DNA of 64,000 nucleotides from Acinetobacter ursingii DSM 16037 = CIP 107286 (GTDB taxonomy: Bacteria; Pseudomonadota; Gammaproteobacteria; Pseudomonadales; Moraxellaceae). A program made the position numbers and the translations under genes. The notes below the pieces were generated by a model. That model was not told where the DNA came from. It was given only the letters and a program-made list of their open reading frames with translations, and did not search any database. Below are positions 57,059 through 64,000 of this stretch, one piece after another. Numbering within the stretch: position 1 is the stretch's first letter; every line of letters starts with the position of its first letter. The stretch is from positions 520,063-584,062 of the forward strand of contig NZ_KB849717.1 in the NCBI RefSeq assembly GCF_000368825.1. The letters are read 5' to 3'.

Positions 57059-58579
57059 TTAAGCAATCTTGCTGTGCTGATGACCTAGAACGCTTTGAAG
57101 ATAATCATCCAATAATGTCATATCAGCTTTACCAAATTTTAATCCCAGTTTACTACGCCGCCATAGAATATCATCTACTGATTGTGCCCATTCCACTTTG
57201 GTCAAGTAATCGACTTCAAGTTGATAGAGCCCGTGCCCAAAATATATGCCAAAGTCCTCCAAAGTATAGACTTCTCTGAGCAACTGCCAGACACGAGTGC
57301 CATAACTACTCGCCCAACGTGTCGCAATTTCGATTGGAATATGTTTAATTCTGAGCTGAATCCCTCGTATTAACCCATCTAAACTTTTAAAATACTCCCC
57401 TCCTGGTAATGGCTCATATTCAGTCCACGCAGTCTGTAACTCAGGGAAAAAAGGGGTTAATTCATCCAGTGCAGATTCAGCAAGTTTTCGATAGGTGGTT
57501 AACTTACCCCCAAATACCGATAGCAACGGCACCGTCTCATTCAGCATCGTCATTGCCAAAGTATAATCTCGGGTCACTGCTGAGGGTTGATCTGACTCAT
57601 CATCACATAAGGGTCGAACCCCAGAATAAGTTTCGATAATATCTGCTTGAGTAATCGTGCGTTCAAAGTGCAAGTTTACCACTGTCAATAAATATTCAAT
57701 TTCATCCTGTGTGATTGCGACCTGCTGCAAGTCTCCCTGATAAATCCGATCCGTCGTTCCGATCAATGTATATTCATCTAAATAAGGAATGGTAAATACG
57801 ATACGTCGATCTTCATTTTGTAAAATATAGGCATAGTCTCCCTCATAAAGTTTGGGAATAATCAAATGACTACCCTGAATGTGGCGAATTTTATAAGGAG
57901 AATCCAGTTTAAGCGTATCTTTTAGAAAACGTTCAACCCACGGCCCCGCTGCATTGACCAAGGCTTTTGCACGAATTTGATACTGTGTTTGTTGCTGCTT
58001 CAAAGTTAATAACCATGTACCATCAATTACTTCTGCGGCAACACACTCAGTTCGAGTTACCAGTTCTGCCCCTTTTTCTCTAGCTTGCATCGCATTTAAA
58101 ATCACTAAGCGCGCATCATCTACTGCACAATCTGAATATTCAAAGCCCAATACAATATCCTGTTTTAAAGGACTTCGTTGATCCAAGACCAAACGCTTAG
58201 ATGCAGGTAATTTTTCTCGTTTTCCCAAATAATCATATAGAAATAAGCCAGAACGGATCAACCATGCTGATCGTAAATGTGGACGATGTGGCAAGACAAA
58301 ACGTAAAGGACGGATAATATGCGGAGCTTTCGCCATAAGAACTTCGCGTTCAGCAAGTGCTTCACGCACCAGACGAAATTCAAAATGCTCTAAATAGCGC
58401 AAACCACCATGAATCAATTTACTACTGGCAGATGAGGTATGACTCGCAAAGTCATCTTTTTCACAAAGAAAAACGGAGAGTCCCCGTCCAGCAGCATCAT
58501 TGGCGATCCCTACCCCATTAATACCACCACCGATCACCGCAATATCATAAAGAGGAAGATCATTAAAATGAGATAACAT
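57059..58579 (-). CDS. glpD: Aerobic glycerol-3-phosphate dehydrogenase GlpD
   Basis: A 506-aa FAD enzyme at the inner membrane that oxidises glycerol 3-phosphate to dihydroxyacetone phosphate and passes electrons to quinone. The N-terminal FAD motif IAVIGGGINGVGIANDAAGRG is near residue 13 (shown here as GGGINGVGIA), with SSKLIHGGLRYLE near 53. Length and motifs fit E. coli GlpD (501). No glpF, glpK or glpR is adjacent. Confidence 0.96.
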   Translation of the reverse strand: MLSHFNDLPLYDIAVIGGGINGVGIANDAAGRGLSVFLCEKDDFASHTSSASSKLIHGGLRYLEHFEFRLVREALAEREVLMAKAPHIIRPLRFVLPHRPHLRSAWLIRSGLFLYDYLGKREKLPASKRLVLDQRSPLKQDIVLGFEYSDCAVDDARLVILNAMQAREKGAELVTRTECVAAEVIDGTWLLTLKQQQTQYQIRAKALVNAAGPWVERFLKDTLKLDSPYKIRHIQGSHLIIPKLYEGDYAYILQNEDRRIVFTIPYLDEYTLIGTTDRIYQGDLQQVAITQDEIEYLLTVVNLHFERTITQADIIETYSGVRPLCDDESDQPSAVTRDYTLAMTMLNETVPLLSVFGGKLTTYRKLAESALDELTPFFPELQTAWTEYEPLPGGEYFKSLDGLIRGIQLRIKHIPIEIATRWASSYGTRVWQLLREVYTLEDFGIYFGHGLYQLEVDYLTKVEWAQSVDDILWRRSKLGLKFGKADMTLLDDYLQSVLGHQHSKIA

Positions 58580-58820
58580 GTGTGATTCCCCCTTTTTATT
58601 ATTATCAATCTTTAATCAAGATCATTTGAAATTAGCAAATTTAAACACAAAGTGAAAGCTTTACCCGCCATATACGGTACGTATTTTATTTGCCAAGCTG
58701 AATGGTTTTAAAGTTAATACAATTTTATGGTTTGTTTAGGTCCGTAAATGCTTAAAATATAAAAAATACATCTGCATATTTTCAACTACTGACTTAAATA
58801 CGATTAGAAGGAACAACCTC

Positions 58821-59249
58821 ATGAAAAAAAGCTTATTATTTTTAATTACAGGGAGTGTCATTGTATTAACTGCGTGTCAGAGTACCCCACGTCAATACAA
58901 CGGCAACACAGGCTATCAGGTTGAAAATAAAACGGCATCTTCTGCAACACTGGCTTATACACTTGCTGGACGCTCTAACCAACAACTTGATGAACGAAAA
59001 TTACAACGCGCCTGCCAACAAGTTTTAGGCACCACACAAACTTATAAATTATCTATTTTAAGTATTAATGAAATCGCCAATCCTGCGGCAAATCAATCAA
59101 GTCAGGATGGATTACAAGTCGGCAACTCACGTATGTCTGTGGGATTAATGGACTCTCCTAGTCTCAACAACAGTGAAGGCTATGCGACACGTCAAGCGTT
59201 AGACACTAAACCCAGCACACTTAAAGTTGTACGCTATACCTGCTCATAA
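58821..59249 (+). CDS. Lipoprotein of unknown function
   Basis: A 142-aa protein with a lipoprotein signal peptide: MKKSLLFLITGSVIVLTAC, with lipobox LTAC and Cys19. Residue 20 is Gln, so outer-membrane sorting is expected. The mature part contains a repeated serine/asparagine-rich pattern and two further cysteines (RACQQVLG and RYTCS). I recognise no family. It is a single gene, convergent with the methyltransferase. Confidence 0.82.
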   Translation: MKKSLLFLITGSVIVLTACQSTPRQYNGNTGYQVENKTASSATLAYTLAGRSNQQLDERKLQRACQQVLGTTQTYKLSILSINEIANPAANQSSQDGLQVGNSRMSVGLMDSPSLNNSEGYATRQALDTKPSTLKVVRYTCS

Positions 59250-59276
59250 GCTTTACTTAATCGCCTCCAAATAAAA

Positions 59277-59302
59277 AAAACGCTGTAATCTTACAGCGTT
59301 TT
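59277..59302. terminator. Terminator between convergent lipoprotein and methyltransferase genes
   Basis: A 12-bp stem AAAACGCTGTAA / TTACAGCGTTTT with a two-base loop lies in A- and T-runs on both sides. The right arm includes the stop codon of the methyltransferase. Confidence 0.85.
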
Positions 59303-59959
59303 ATAAAAACTCACGTTGCGAAACTCTTTTGCTTCATCCAGATCAGGCCATGTTGTGGCACTACGTTCATCAATCTTCATATATTGAGGATGACTAAAAT
59401 TTTTGACCCGGCTGTCTGCCACCCACACTTCTGGGGCAAATTTTAAAAATTCATCTAAAAAGAAACGATTAGATTGATCATATAGCACATCGGCAGCAAG
59501 TAACACATCCACTTGTTCTGCCTTGTATAAATCATCCAGATATTCAAGCTCAACATCATTAAGCAATGCATTCTCACGACAGGCAGCCAAACTTACTTGG
59601 TCGATATCACAACAAATGACTCGCTTAGCCCCTGCCATTTTCGCTGCAATAGCGACAACACCAGAACCTGCACCAAAGTCTAAAACCACTTTATCTTTGA
59701 CATGCTGTGGCTCTGCCAGCAACCACTGCGCCATCGCCAATCCAGAAGCCCAACAAAAAATCCAGTAAGGTGTGTCATTCCAAATCCGTCGAATCACTTC
59801 ATCATCCAAACGATCGGATGGAAAGACAGGTGGAATTAACCAAAGTGAAATTGGCGTTTCTGGTAATTGCTGTGGTGATAATTCACACTGAGGAATCACG
59901 TGATGAAGCGCCTCAAGCAAATGTTGAGGCGCTTTTGAACACTGAAATGTAGAGTTCAT
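59291..59959 (-). CDS. Class I SAM-dependent methyltransferase (METTL20/PrmA-like)
   Basis: A 222-aa enzyme. The SAM motif I is VLDFGAGSGVVAIAA near residue 93, motif II is VICCDIDQVSL and the post-motif is DVLLAADVLYD. The sequence resembles bacterial relatives of the ETFB lysine methyltransferase and of ribosomal L11 methyltransferase. The substrate is uncertain, though a protein lysine is plausible. The start is one base from the folD stop, so it is co-transcribed with folD. Confidence 0.88.
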   Translation of the reverse strand: MNSTFQCSKAPQHLLEALHHVIPQCELSPQQLPETPISLWLIPPVFPSDRLDDEVIRRIWNDTPYWIFCWASGLAMAQWLLAEPQHVKDKVVLDFGAGSGVVAIAAKMAGAKRVICCDIDQVSLAACRENALLNDVELEYLDDLYKAEQVDVLLAADVLYDQSNRFFLDEFLKFAPEVWVADSRVKNFSHPQYMKIDERSATTWPDLDEAKEFRNVSFYKTL

Positions 59960-59960
59960 A

Positions 59961-60809
59961 TTAAACTAAAGCTTTTTCAGCCGCTTCAACAGTTTGACGA
60001 ATCAAAGTCGTAATCGTCATTGGCCCAACACCACCTGGTACAGGCGTATAAGCCGATGCAATATCTTCAATTCCTTGTAATTGGATATCACCTACACCGC
60101 CGCCATCACGCGGATGAAAACCCGCATCGACCACGACTGCATCTTGTTTAATCCAGTCTTTTTGGATGAGTTCTGCTTTACCCACAGCACCCACAATAAT
60201 ATCTGCTTGTTTTACGAATTCAGCTAAATTCTGTGTACGTGAATGGCAAATCGTCACAGTCGCATTCGCTTCAAGTAACATCGCCGCCATTGGCTTGCCT
60301 AAAATCGCAGAGCGCCCAACCACAACCGCATGTTTACCCGCAATTTCAATGTTGTTTTCTTTTAAAATCGTCATGATCCCAGCAGGTGTAGCTGAACCAT
60401 AAGCCGCTTCGCCCATGGCCATACGACCATAACCCAAACAAGTCACGCCATCGACATCTTTATTCAAAGAAATCGCATCAAAACAGGCACGCTCATCAAT
60501 TTGAGCAGGTACTGGATGTTGTAACAAAATCCCGTGTACATCTGGATTGGCATTTAATTTTTCGATTTCAGCCAGAAGTTGCTCAGTGGTGGTTTCCTGT
60601 GGCAATTCAATTTTAACTGAATCCATGCCTACACGTTTACAGGCATTACCTTTCATACGTACATAGGTTGCAGATGCACCATCATCTCCGACCAAAATGG
60701 TAGCCAAAATTGGGGTACGACCTGATTTTGCTTTTAACGCTTCTACACGTGTAAGCAAGTCAGCTTCAATTTGTTTTGCCAATGCACGACCATCAAGAAC
60801 CAATGCCAC
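59961..60809 (-). CDS. folD: Methylenetetrahydrofolate dehydrogenase/cyclohydrolase FolD
   Basis: A 282-aa bifunctional enzyme that interconverts 5,10-methylene- and 10-formyl-tetrahydrofolate with NADP. The catalytic Lys lies in [15 protein letters not shown] near 55, [14 protein letters not shown] is near 95, and the NADP motif [13 protein letters not shown] is near 165. It ends [14 protein letters not shown], another family signature. Length matches E. coli FolD (288). Confidence 0.98.
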   Translation of the reverse strand: MALVLDGRALAKQIEADLLTRVEALKAKSGRTPILATILVGDDGASATYVRMKGNACKRVGMDSVKIELPQETTTEQLLAEIEKLNANPDVHGILLQHPVPAQIDERACFDAISLNKDVDGVTCLGYGRMAMGEAAYGSATPAGIMTILKENNIEIAGKHAVVVGRSAILGKPMAAMLLEANATVTICHSRTQNLAEFVKQADIIVGAVGKAELIQKDWIKQDAVVVDAGFHPRDGGGVGDIQLQGIEDIASAYTPVPGGVGPMTITTLIRQTVEAAEKALV

Positions 60810-60962
60810 AGCACATCTCCAAAGTAGATATGAATTCGATTTTGCAAATGATACATGATAATTGAGTCAATTTTATTTTAGATGTTGTTTTTCTGTGCAT
60901 ATTCGCTGAAATCACTATTGTTTTTTTTCTGAAGCTTGCTAATATGTGCATCACCAAATGAT

Positions 60963-61036
60963 GGCGGGGTGGCAGAGTGGTCATGCAGCGGACTGCAACT
61001 CCGTGTACGCCGGTTCGATTCCGACCTCCGCCTCCA
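60963..61036 (+). tRNA. tRNA-Cys (GCA)
   Basis: A 74-base cloverleaf with an acceptor stem GGCGGGG / CTCCGCC (one G-U pair), a T-arm with GGTTCGATTCC and an encoded CCA. The anticodon GCA is at 60995-60997 in the loop CTGCAAC. Confidence 0.97.
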
Positions 61037-61049
61037 AATTTGGTAAAAA

Positions 61050-61135
61050 GCCCGGGTGGTGAAATAGGTAGACACAGGGGATTTAAAATCCCCCGCCCAC
61101 AAAGCGTGCCGGTTCGAGTCCGGCCCCGGGCACCA
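61050..61135 (+). tRNA. tRNA-Leu (UAA), copy 1
   Basis: An 86-base class II tRNA with acceptor GCCCGGG / CCCGGGC, a long variable arm and an encoded CCA. The anticodon TAA is at 61084-61086. It is 13 bp after tRNA-Cys and probably on the same transcript. It is identical to the tRNA at 62797-62882. Confidence 0.98.
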
Positions 61136-61169
61136 TTTTAAATCAGTTAAAATGGTGCCAATAAAGAAT

Positions 61170-61190
61170 CCAGCATAAGCTGGTTTTTTT
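61170..61190 (+). terminator. Terminator of the tRNA-Cys/Leu transcript
   Basis: CCAGC-ATAA-GCTGG is followed by seven T. A second possible hairpin pairs CACCATTTTAA at the tRNA 3' end with TTAAAATGGTG at 61147-61157. Confidence 0.85.
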
Positions 61191-61208
61191 ATGTCTAAAT
61201 GATCCTTT

Positions 61209-61463
61209 TTACCAATATTTAAACCAAAGCCATAATCTATTCAAACACCGACTCGCAGTATCAGGTGCAAAAAACCCCATCAATGTACACGTCAAACTGA
61301 TGACTAAAATAATCGTTGAAGAACTAAAGCCTGTATCTAAGTATTTCGCCATAGATAGTGCAATCAGAAACCCGAAAACCAAACCTAATAATCCATAACA
61401 TCCTGCGAATACAAATCGATCCGTCAAAGTCCACTGCTCCATTCTTTTTTTCATTATTATCAC
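61209..61463 (-). CDS. Small two-helix membrane protein
   Basis: An 84-aa protein with two predicted membrane helices (FVFAGCYGLLGLVFGFLIAL and IILVISLTCTLMGFFA) and a basic, aromatic C terminus ending NRLWLWFKYW. Codons 1-4 or the ATG at residue 4 may be the start. No family is recognised. It lies between the tRNA pair and the glycerate kinase gene, on the opposite strand. Confidence 0.65.
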   Translation of the reverse strand: MIIMKKRMEQWTLTDRFVFAGCYGLLGLVFGFLIALSMAKYLDTGFSSSTIILVISLTCTLMGFFAPDTASRCLNRLWLWFKYW

Positions 61464-61559
61464 CCAATTAAAATATTTCGTATTGTTTTAAAGCGATGTT
61501 ATCTTAAATAGCATTTGATTTTAAATTAACAATTTACTCCAGAAAAGCTGCCGTCATCT

Positions 61560-62723
61560 ATGCCTAAAACTTTTGTACTCGCCCCAGATTCGTTTAAAGA
61601 AAGTATGACTGCACTTGAAGCTTGTCAAGCGATGCAAAGTGGGCTGCAAAAGGTATTTCCTGATGCTTATTTTATTTTGTACCCTATGGCAGACGGTGGT
61701 GAAGGTACAGTCGATACCATAATTAATGCTCAGCATGGACAAAAAATTGATATTGAAGTGATGGGGCCTTTACCTTCACAGCGAATCTCAACTTATTTTG
61801 GCTTAATCAATCAAGGCAAAACAGCAATCATTGAGATGGCAAAAGCCAACGGTATTCACCTTCTCTCTTCCGAACAGCGTGACCCTTTACTTACCTCAAC
61901 TTATGGAACGGGTGAAATGATTCGCTTAGCACTGGATCACGGTGTTTCTCAAATCATTATAGGTTTAGGTGGAAGTGTGACCAATGACGCAGGCATGGGA
62001 ATGGCGACTGCTTTAGGAGTTAAATTTCTAGACCAAGAGAAACAACCCGTTAGGTTAGGTGGTGGTTATCTCAATGACATTCAGTTCATAGATATTTCTG
62101 AAATAGATCAACGCCTGAATAACGTTGAAATTATCATTGCTAGCGACGTGAATAACCCTCTATTAGGACCAAATGGTGCAAGTCATGTATTCGGCCCACA
62201 GAAAGGTGCAAGTCCTGAAATAGTTATACAACTTGAATCAAACCTCACTCACTTTGCCAATTTAATTGAAAAGCAGCTCAATATAACAGTTCAAGATATT
62301 GCAGGTTCTGGTGCAGCGGGTGGATTAGCTGCTGGGCTTTTGGTGTTTACACAAGCCAAAATCCAGTCTGGCGTAGAAACAGTGATTAATCTGTTAGATA
62401 TGCAACACACCATACAACAGGCCGATTATGTGTTTACAGGCGAAGGAGGAATTGATTTTCAAACCAAATTTGGAAAAACGCCCATCGGAGTAGCACGTCT
62501 TGCGCACACATATGATAAACCCGTTTTTGTTTGTGCAGGCTATATGGGTGAAGGAATCGAAAGTCTGTATGAGGAAGGCATTACTGCAATATTCGGAATA
62601 CTTGATCAAAGCAGTGATCTCAAAACAGCACTGCAAAATGGCCCCAAAAATCTAAGTCGATGCTGCGAAAATATTGCCAGATTAATTCGCAGCATTGACG
62701 CAAGCACATTTAAAAACGAGTAG
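61560..62723 (+). CDS. Glycerate kinase (GarK/GlxK family)
   Basis: A 387-aa kinase that phosphorylates glycerate to 2-phosphoglycerate (2-kinase type). The N terminus FVLAPDSFKESMTALEAC and the motif MADGGEGTVDTI near 42 are diagnostic; IGLGGSVTNDAGMGMATALG is near 140 and GAAGGLAAGLLVF near 255. It is a single gene, enclosed between two identical tRNA-Leu genes. No hydroxypyruvate reductase or glyoxylate carboligase gene is adjacent. Confidence 0.95.
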   Translation: MPKTFVLAPDSFKESMTALEACQAMQSGLQKVFPDAYFILYPMADGGEGTVDTIINAQHGQKIDIEVMGPLPSQRISTYFGLINQGKTAIIEMAKANGIHLLSSEQRDPLLTSTYGTGEMIRLALDHGVSQIIIGLGGSVTNDAGMGMATALGVKFLDQEKQPVRLGGGYLNDIQFIDISEIDQRLNNVEIIIASDVNNPLLGPNGASHVFGPQKGASPEIVIQLESNLTHFANLIEKQLNITVQDIAGSGAAGGLAAGLLVFTQAKIQSGVETVINLLDMQHTIQQADYVFTGEGGIDFQTKFGKTPIGVARLAHTYDKPVFVCAGYMGEGIESLYEEGITAIFGILDQSSDLKTALQNGPKNLSRCCENIARLIRSIDASTFKNE

Positions 62724-62796
62724 TTGATTGAAAAAACTACAAATAATTTCAGATATTCTTGCCAATATTGGGCAGTTCATCTATCATTGCCGACAT

Positions 62797-62882
62797 GCCC
62801 GGGTGGTGAAATAGGTAGACACAGGGGATTTAAAATCCCCCGCCCACAAAGCGTGCCGGTTCGAGTCCGGCCCCGGGCACCA
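62797..62882 (+). tRNA. tRNA-Leu (UAA), copy 2
   Basis: Identical over all 86 bases to the tRNA at 61050-61135, with anticodon TAA at 62831-62833 and an encoded CCA. The similarity continues with gaps for about 65 bases downstream, which points to duplication of the tRNA with its terminator. Confidence 0.98.
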
Positions 62883-62916
62883 TTTTAAACTGTTGAAATG
62901 GTGTAAAATAAAATTT

Positions 62917-62938
62917 CCAGCATAATGCTGGTTTTTTT
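62917..62938 (+). terminator. Terminator after tRNA-Leu copy 2
   Basis: CCAGCATAATGCTGG followed by seven T; one base longer in the loop than the terminator after copy 1. Confidence 0.85.
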
Positions 62939-62961
62939 ATATCTAGTAAGATAATAATCTG

Positions 62962-63334
62962 ATGAAAAAAACTGAACTGTTACCTATTATATTTAGTATC
63001 AGCATTAAACATGACGCCCCGTCATGCTCAAGATATTTTTCGAACCAGTAAAAATAAAAAAAAACAGAAGCTCTATTTAAAAAATCGCGCAGTGGCGGCA
63101 AATGAATATCTTATTCAAAGTAAAAAAGTTGAAGTAATAAAATAACTCGAAAAGTTCAAGCAAAATTATTCTCAATTTTGGCTACGTCTTTTAGCAACCG
63201 CTAAATATAATCATTCACAATTAAAATTAAACGTTGAAGACATTACAGATGTACATCCGAATCAAAGTTGCGACATAAACCAAATGTTGCTAGATTTATT
63301 CTTAGCCGATTCCCACACAAGCCAACAGAAATAA
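62962..63334 (+). pseudogene. Decayed gene for a small secreted protein
   Basis: From the ATG at 62962, removing one A from a run of seven (62965-62971) gives MKKLNCYLLYLVSALNMTPRHA, a good signal peptide with a cleavage after RHA, then QDIFRTSKNKKKQKLY. That frame runs to VEVIK and an in-frame TAA (around 63142-63144), then continues LEKFKQNYSQFWLRLLATAK to a stop at 63334, about 124 codons in all. The two lesions, one frameshift and one nonsense, make a pseudogene the best reading. I do not recognise the parent family. A sequencing error could explain the homopolymer shift but not the stop. Confidence 0.55.
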
Positions 63335-63354
63335 CCTCAGACTTACAAGAGAAA

Positions 63355-63723
63355 TTACCACTCTCTACTCGCGACCAATTCCTCTAAATCAATCTCAAGG
63401 TATCCCGCATCCTGCACCACCATCATCATAGCTTCAGCGATATAATCCGTGGCAGTATCATCAAGGCTTGAATCCAAATCTTCAAAATCAGCTTTCATTT
63501 CATTGATTTTCAGTAAAGTTGAATCTGCTAATTGATAAATTTCAGATTCAGTTTTAGGATTAGCTTGAATTTTTCTTGAAAAATCAATTAGGTCTTGCTT
63601 TATTTCAGCCACCAAGATTTGAGGATAATAACCATCATCAAACATAGGGAGAAGTAGATCATTTAACATGGATAAAGGCTTAACAACATTAAAAATTCGG
63701 TGATGCTTATAACATACCTTCAA
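63355..63723 (-). CDS. DUF5713-like protein
   Basis: A 122-aa acidic cytoplasmic protein. The pattern FDDGYYPQILVAEIKQDLIDFSRKI, EIYQLADSTLLKINEM and the C-terminal AGYLEIDLEELVASREW resemble DUF5713, a family of unknown function. The true start could be the Met at residue 19 (MLNDLLLPMF), which is closer to the family length. It is the first of two leftward small genes after the one at 63742. Confidence 0.7.
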   Translation of the reverse strand: MKVCYKHHRIFNVVKPLSMLNDLLLPMFDDGYYPQILVAEIKQDLIDFSRKIQANPKTESEIYQLADSTLLKINEMKADFEDLDSSLDDTATDYIAEAMMMVVQDAGYLEIDLEELVASREW

Positions 63724-63741
63724 ATTAAATTCGACTAGTCA

Positions 63742-63945
63742 CTAATCCCAGAGTTCAAAATTTAGTCGATGTTCTTCAAAAATCAACCAACCTGCAAGCA
63801 ACAATAAGATCGCCATAAAGGCAAATAAGGTATTTGCAGTAAAAATTGCAACAAATAAAAAAAGGATGTCTAAAAGGATAGAAGCAATAAACACCACAAA
63901 AATGAATGGATGAAGCTGCATGATCACTTTACTCATCGATAACAA
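63742..63945 (-). CDS. Small membrane protein of unknown function
   Basis: A 67-aa protein with two adjacent hydrophobic helices (FIFVVFIASILLDILFLFVA and LFAFMAILLLLAGWLIF) and a polar C terminus ending NFELWD. The Met at residue 4 (MSKVIMQ) may be the real start. It precedes the DUF5713-like gene in the same direction with an 18-bp gap. Confidence 0.6.
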   Translation of the reverse strand: MLSMSKVIMQLHPFIFVVFIASILLDILFLFVAIFTANTLFAFMAILLLLAGWLIFEEHRLNFELWD

Positions 63946-63950
63946 CCAAT

Positions 63951-64000
63951 TTATAAATTAACATGCGCTTCACTTTCAGCCTTATCTTCACATACCCAAA
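63951..64000 (-). CDS. Possible C-terminal end of a gene cut by the window
   Basis: On the minus strand one frame reads WVCEDKAESEAHVNL and then TAA at 63951-63953. The acidic composition looks coding, and it is in the same direction as the two small genes after it, but 15 codons are too few for identification. Confidence 0.3.
   Translation of the reverse strand, partial: WVCEDKAESEAHVNL

Noticed and set aside
61050-62882. Prophage or integrative element between the tRNA-Leu copies
   Set aside because: There is no integrase or other phage gene, and the whole tRNA is duplicated, where integrases usually duplicate only the 3' part.

Overview
The window looks like chromosome of a low-GC gammaproteobacterium of the genus Acinetobacter. 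I base this on the AT-rich intergenic DNA, the carnitine monooxygenase cluster with the CntA-type glutamate, the double-ATPase exporter with a CecR-like regulator, and the groES-groEL, pckG, folD, glpD and ttcA housekeeping genes. I cannot name the species. No transposase, integrase or prophage gene is visible.

Layout. (1) 1-6907: a CRISPR array cut by the window start, its leader, and a compact type I-F2 (I-Fv) cas operon read leftward: cas1, cas2-3, cas7fv, cas5fv, cas6f. No cas8f is present. (2) 7469-9709: a KefB/KefC-type antiporter and a small secreted protein. (3) 10056-19906: a carnitine catabolic operon (D-malate dehydrogenase, BCCT carrier, alpha/beta hydrolase, CntA oxygenase, semialdehyde dehydrogenase, CntB reductase) with a divergent LysR regulator and a porin. 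(4) 20080-25887: an ABC-2 exporter with membrane fusion protein and a divergent TetR regulator. (5) 25935-40514: a LysR/Rieske oxygenase pair, greB, two lytic transglycosylases, an SCP2 protein, ttcA, htpX, mgtE, an orphan RND pump and dgkA.

(6) 40681-50048 is the most interesting part. A rightward operon encodes a rhodanese, a serine O-acetyltransferase, a family 2A (SrpI-type) encapsulin shell and a cysteine desulfurase with a roughly 245-residue disordered N-terminal cargo region. This is a sulfur-storage nanocompartment. Divergent to it is a leftward set: a GntR/UTRA regulator, a fumarate reductase/APS reductase-like flavoprotein, a short AprB-like double [4Fe-4S] ferredoxin, a HEAT-repeat protein and a DUF971 protein. 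I infer that the two halves form one sulfur module. (7) 50408-64000: groEL-groES under a clear heat-shock promoter, a phosphoesterase, a lipid kinase, pckG, glpD, folD, tRNA-Cys, two identical tRNA-Leu(UAA) genes flanking a glycerate kinase, a decayed small secreted-protein gene and small hypothetical genes.

Non-coding features of note are a pair of related long palindromes 35 kb apart, a cluster of DnaA boxes beside very AT-rich DNA at 32041-32340, and a perfect 22-bp palindrome just before the encapsulin gene.
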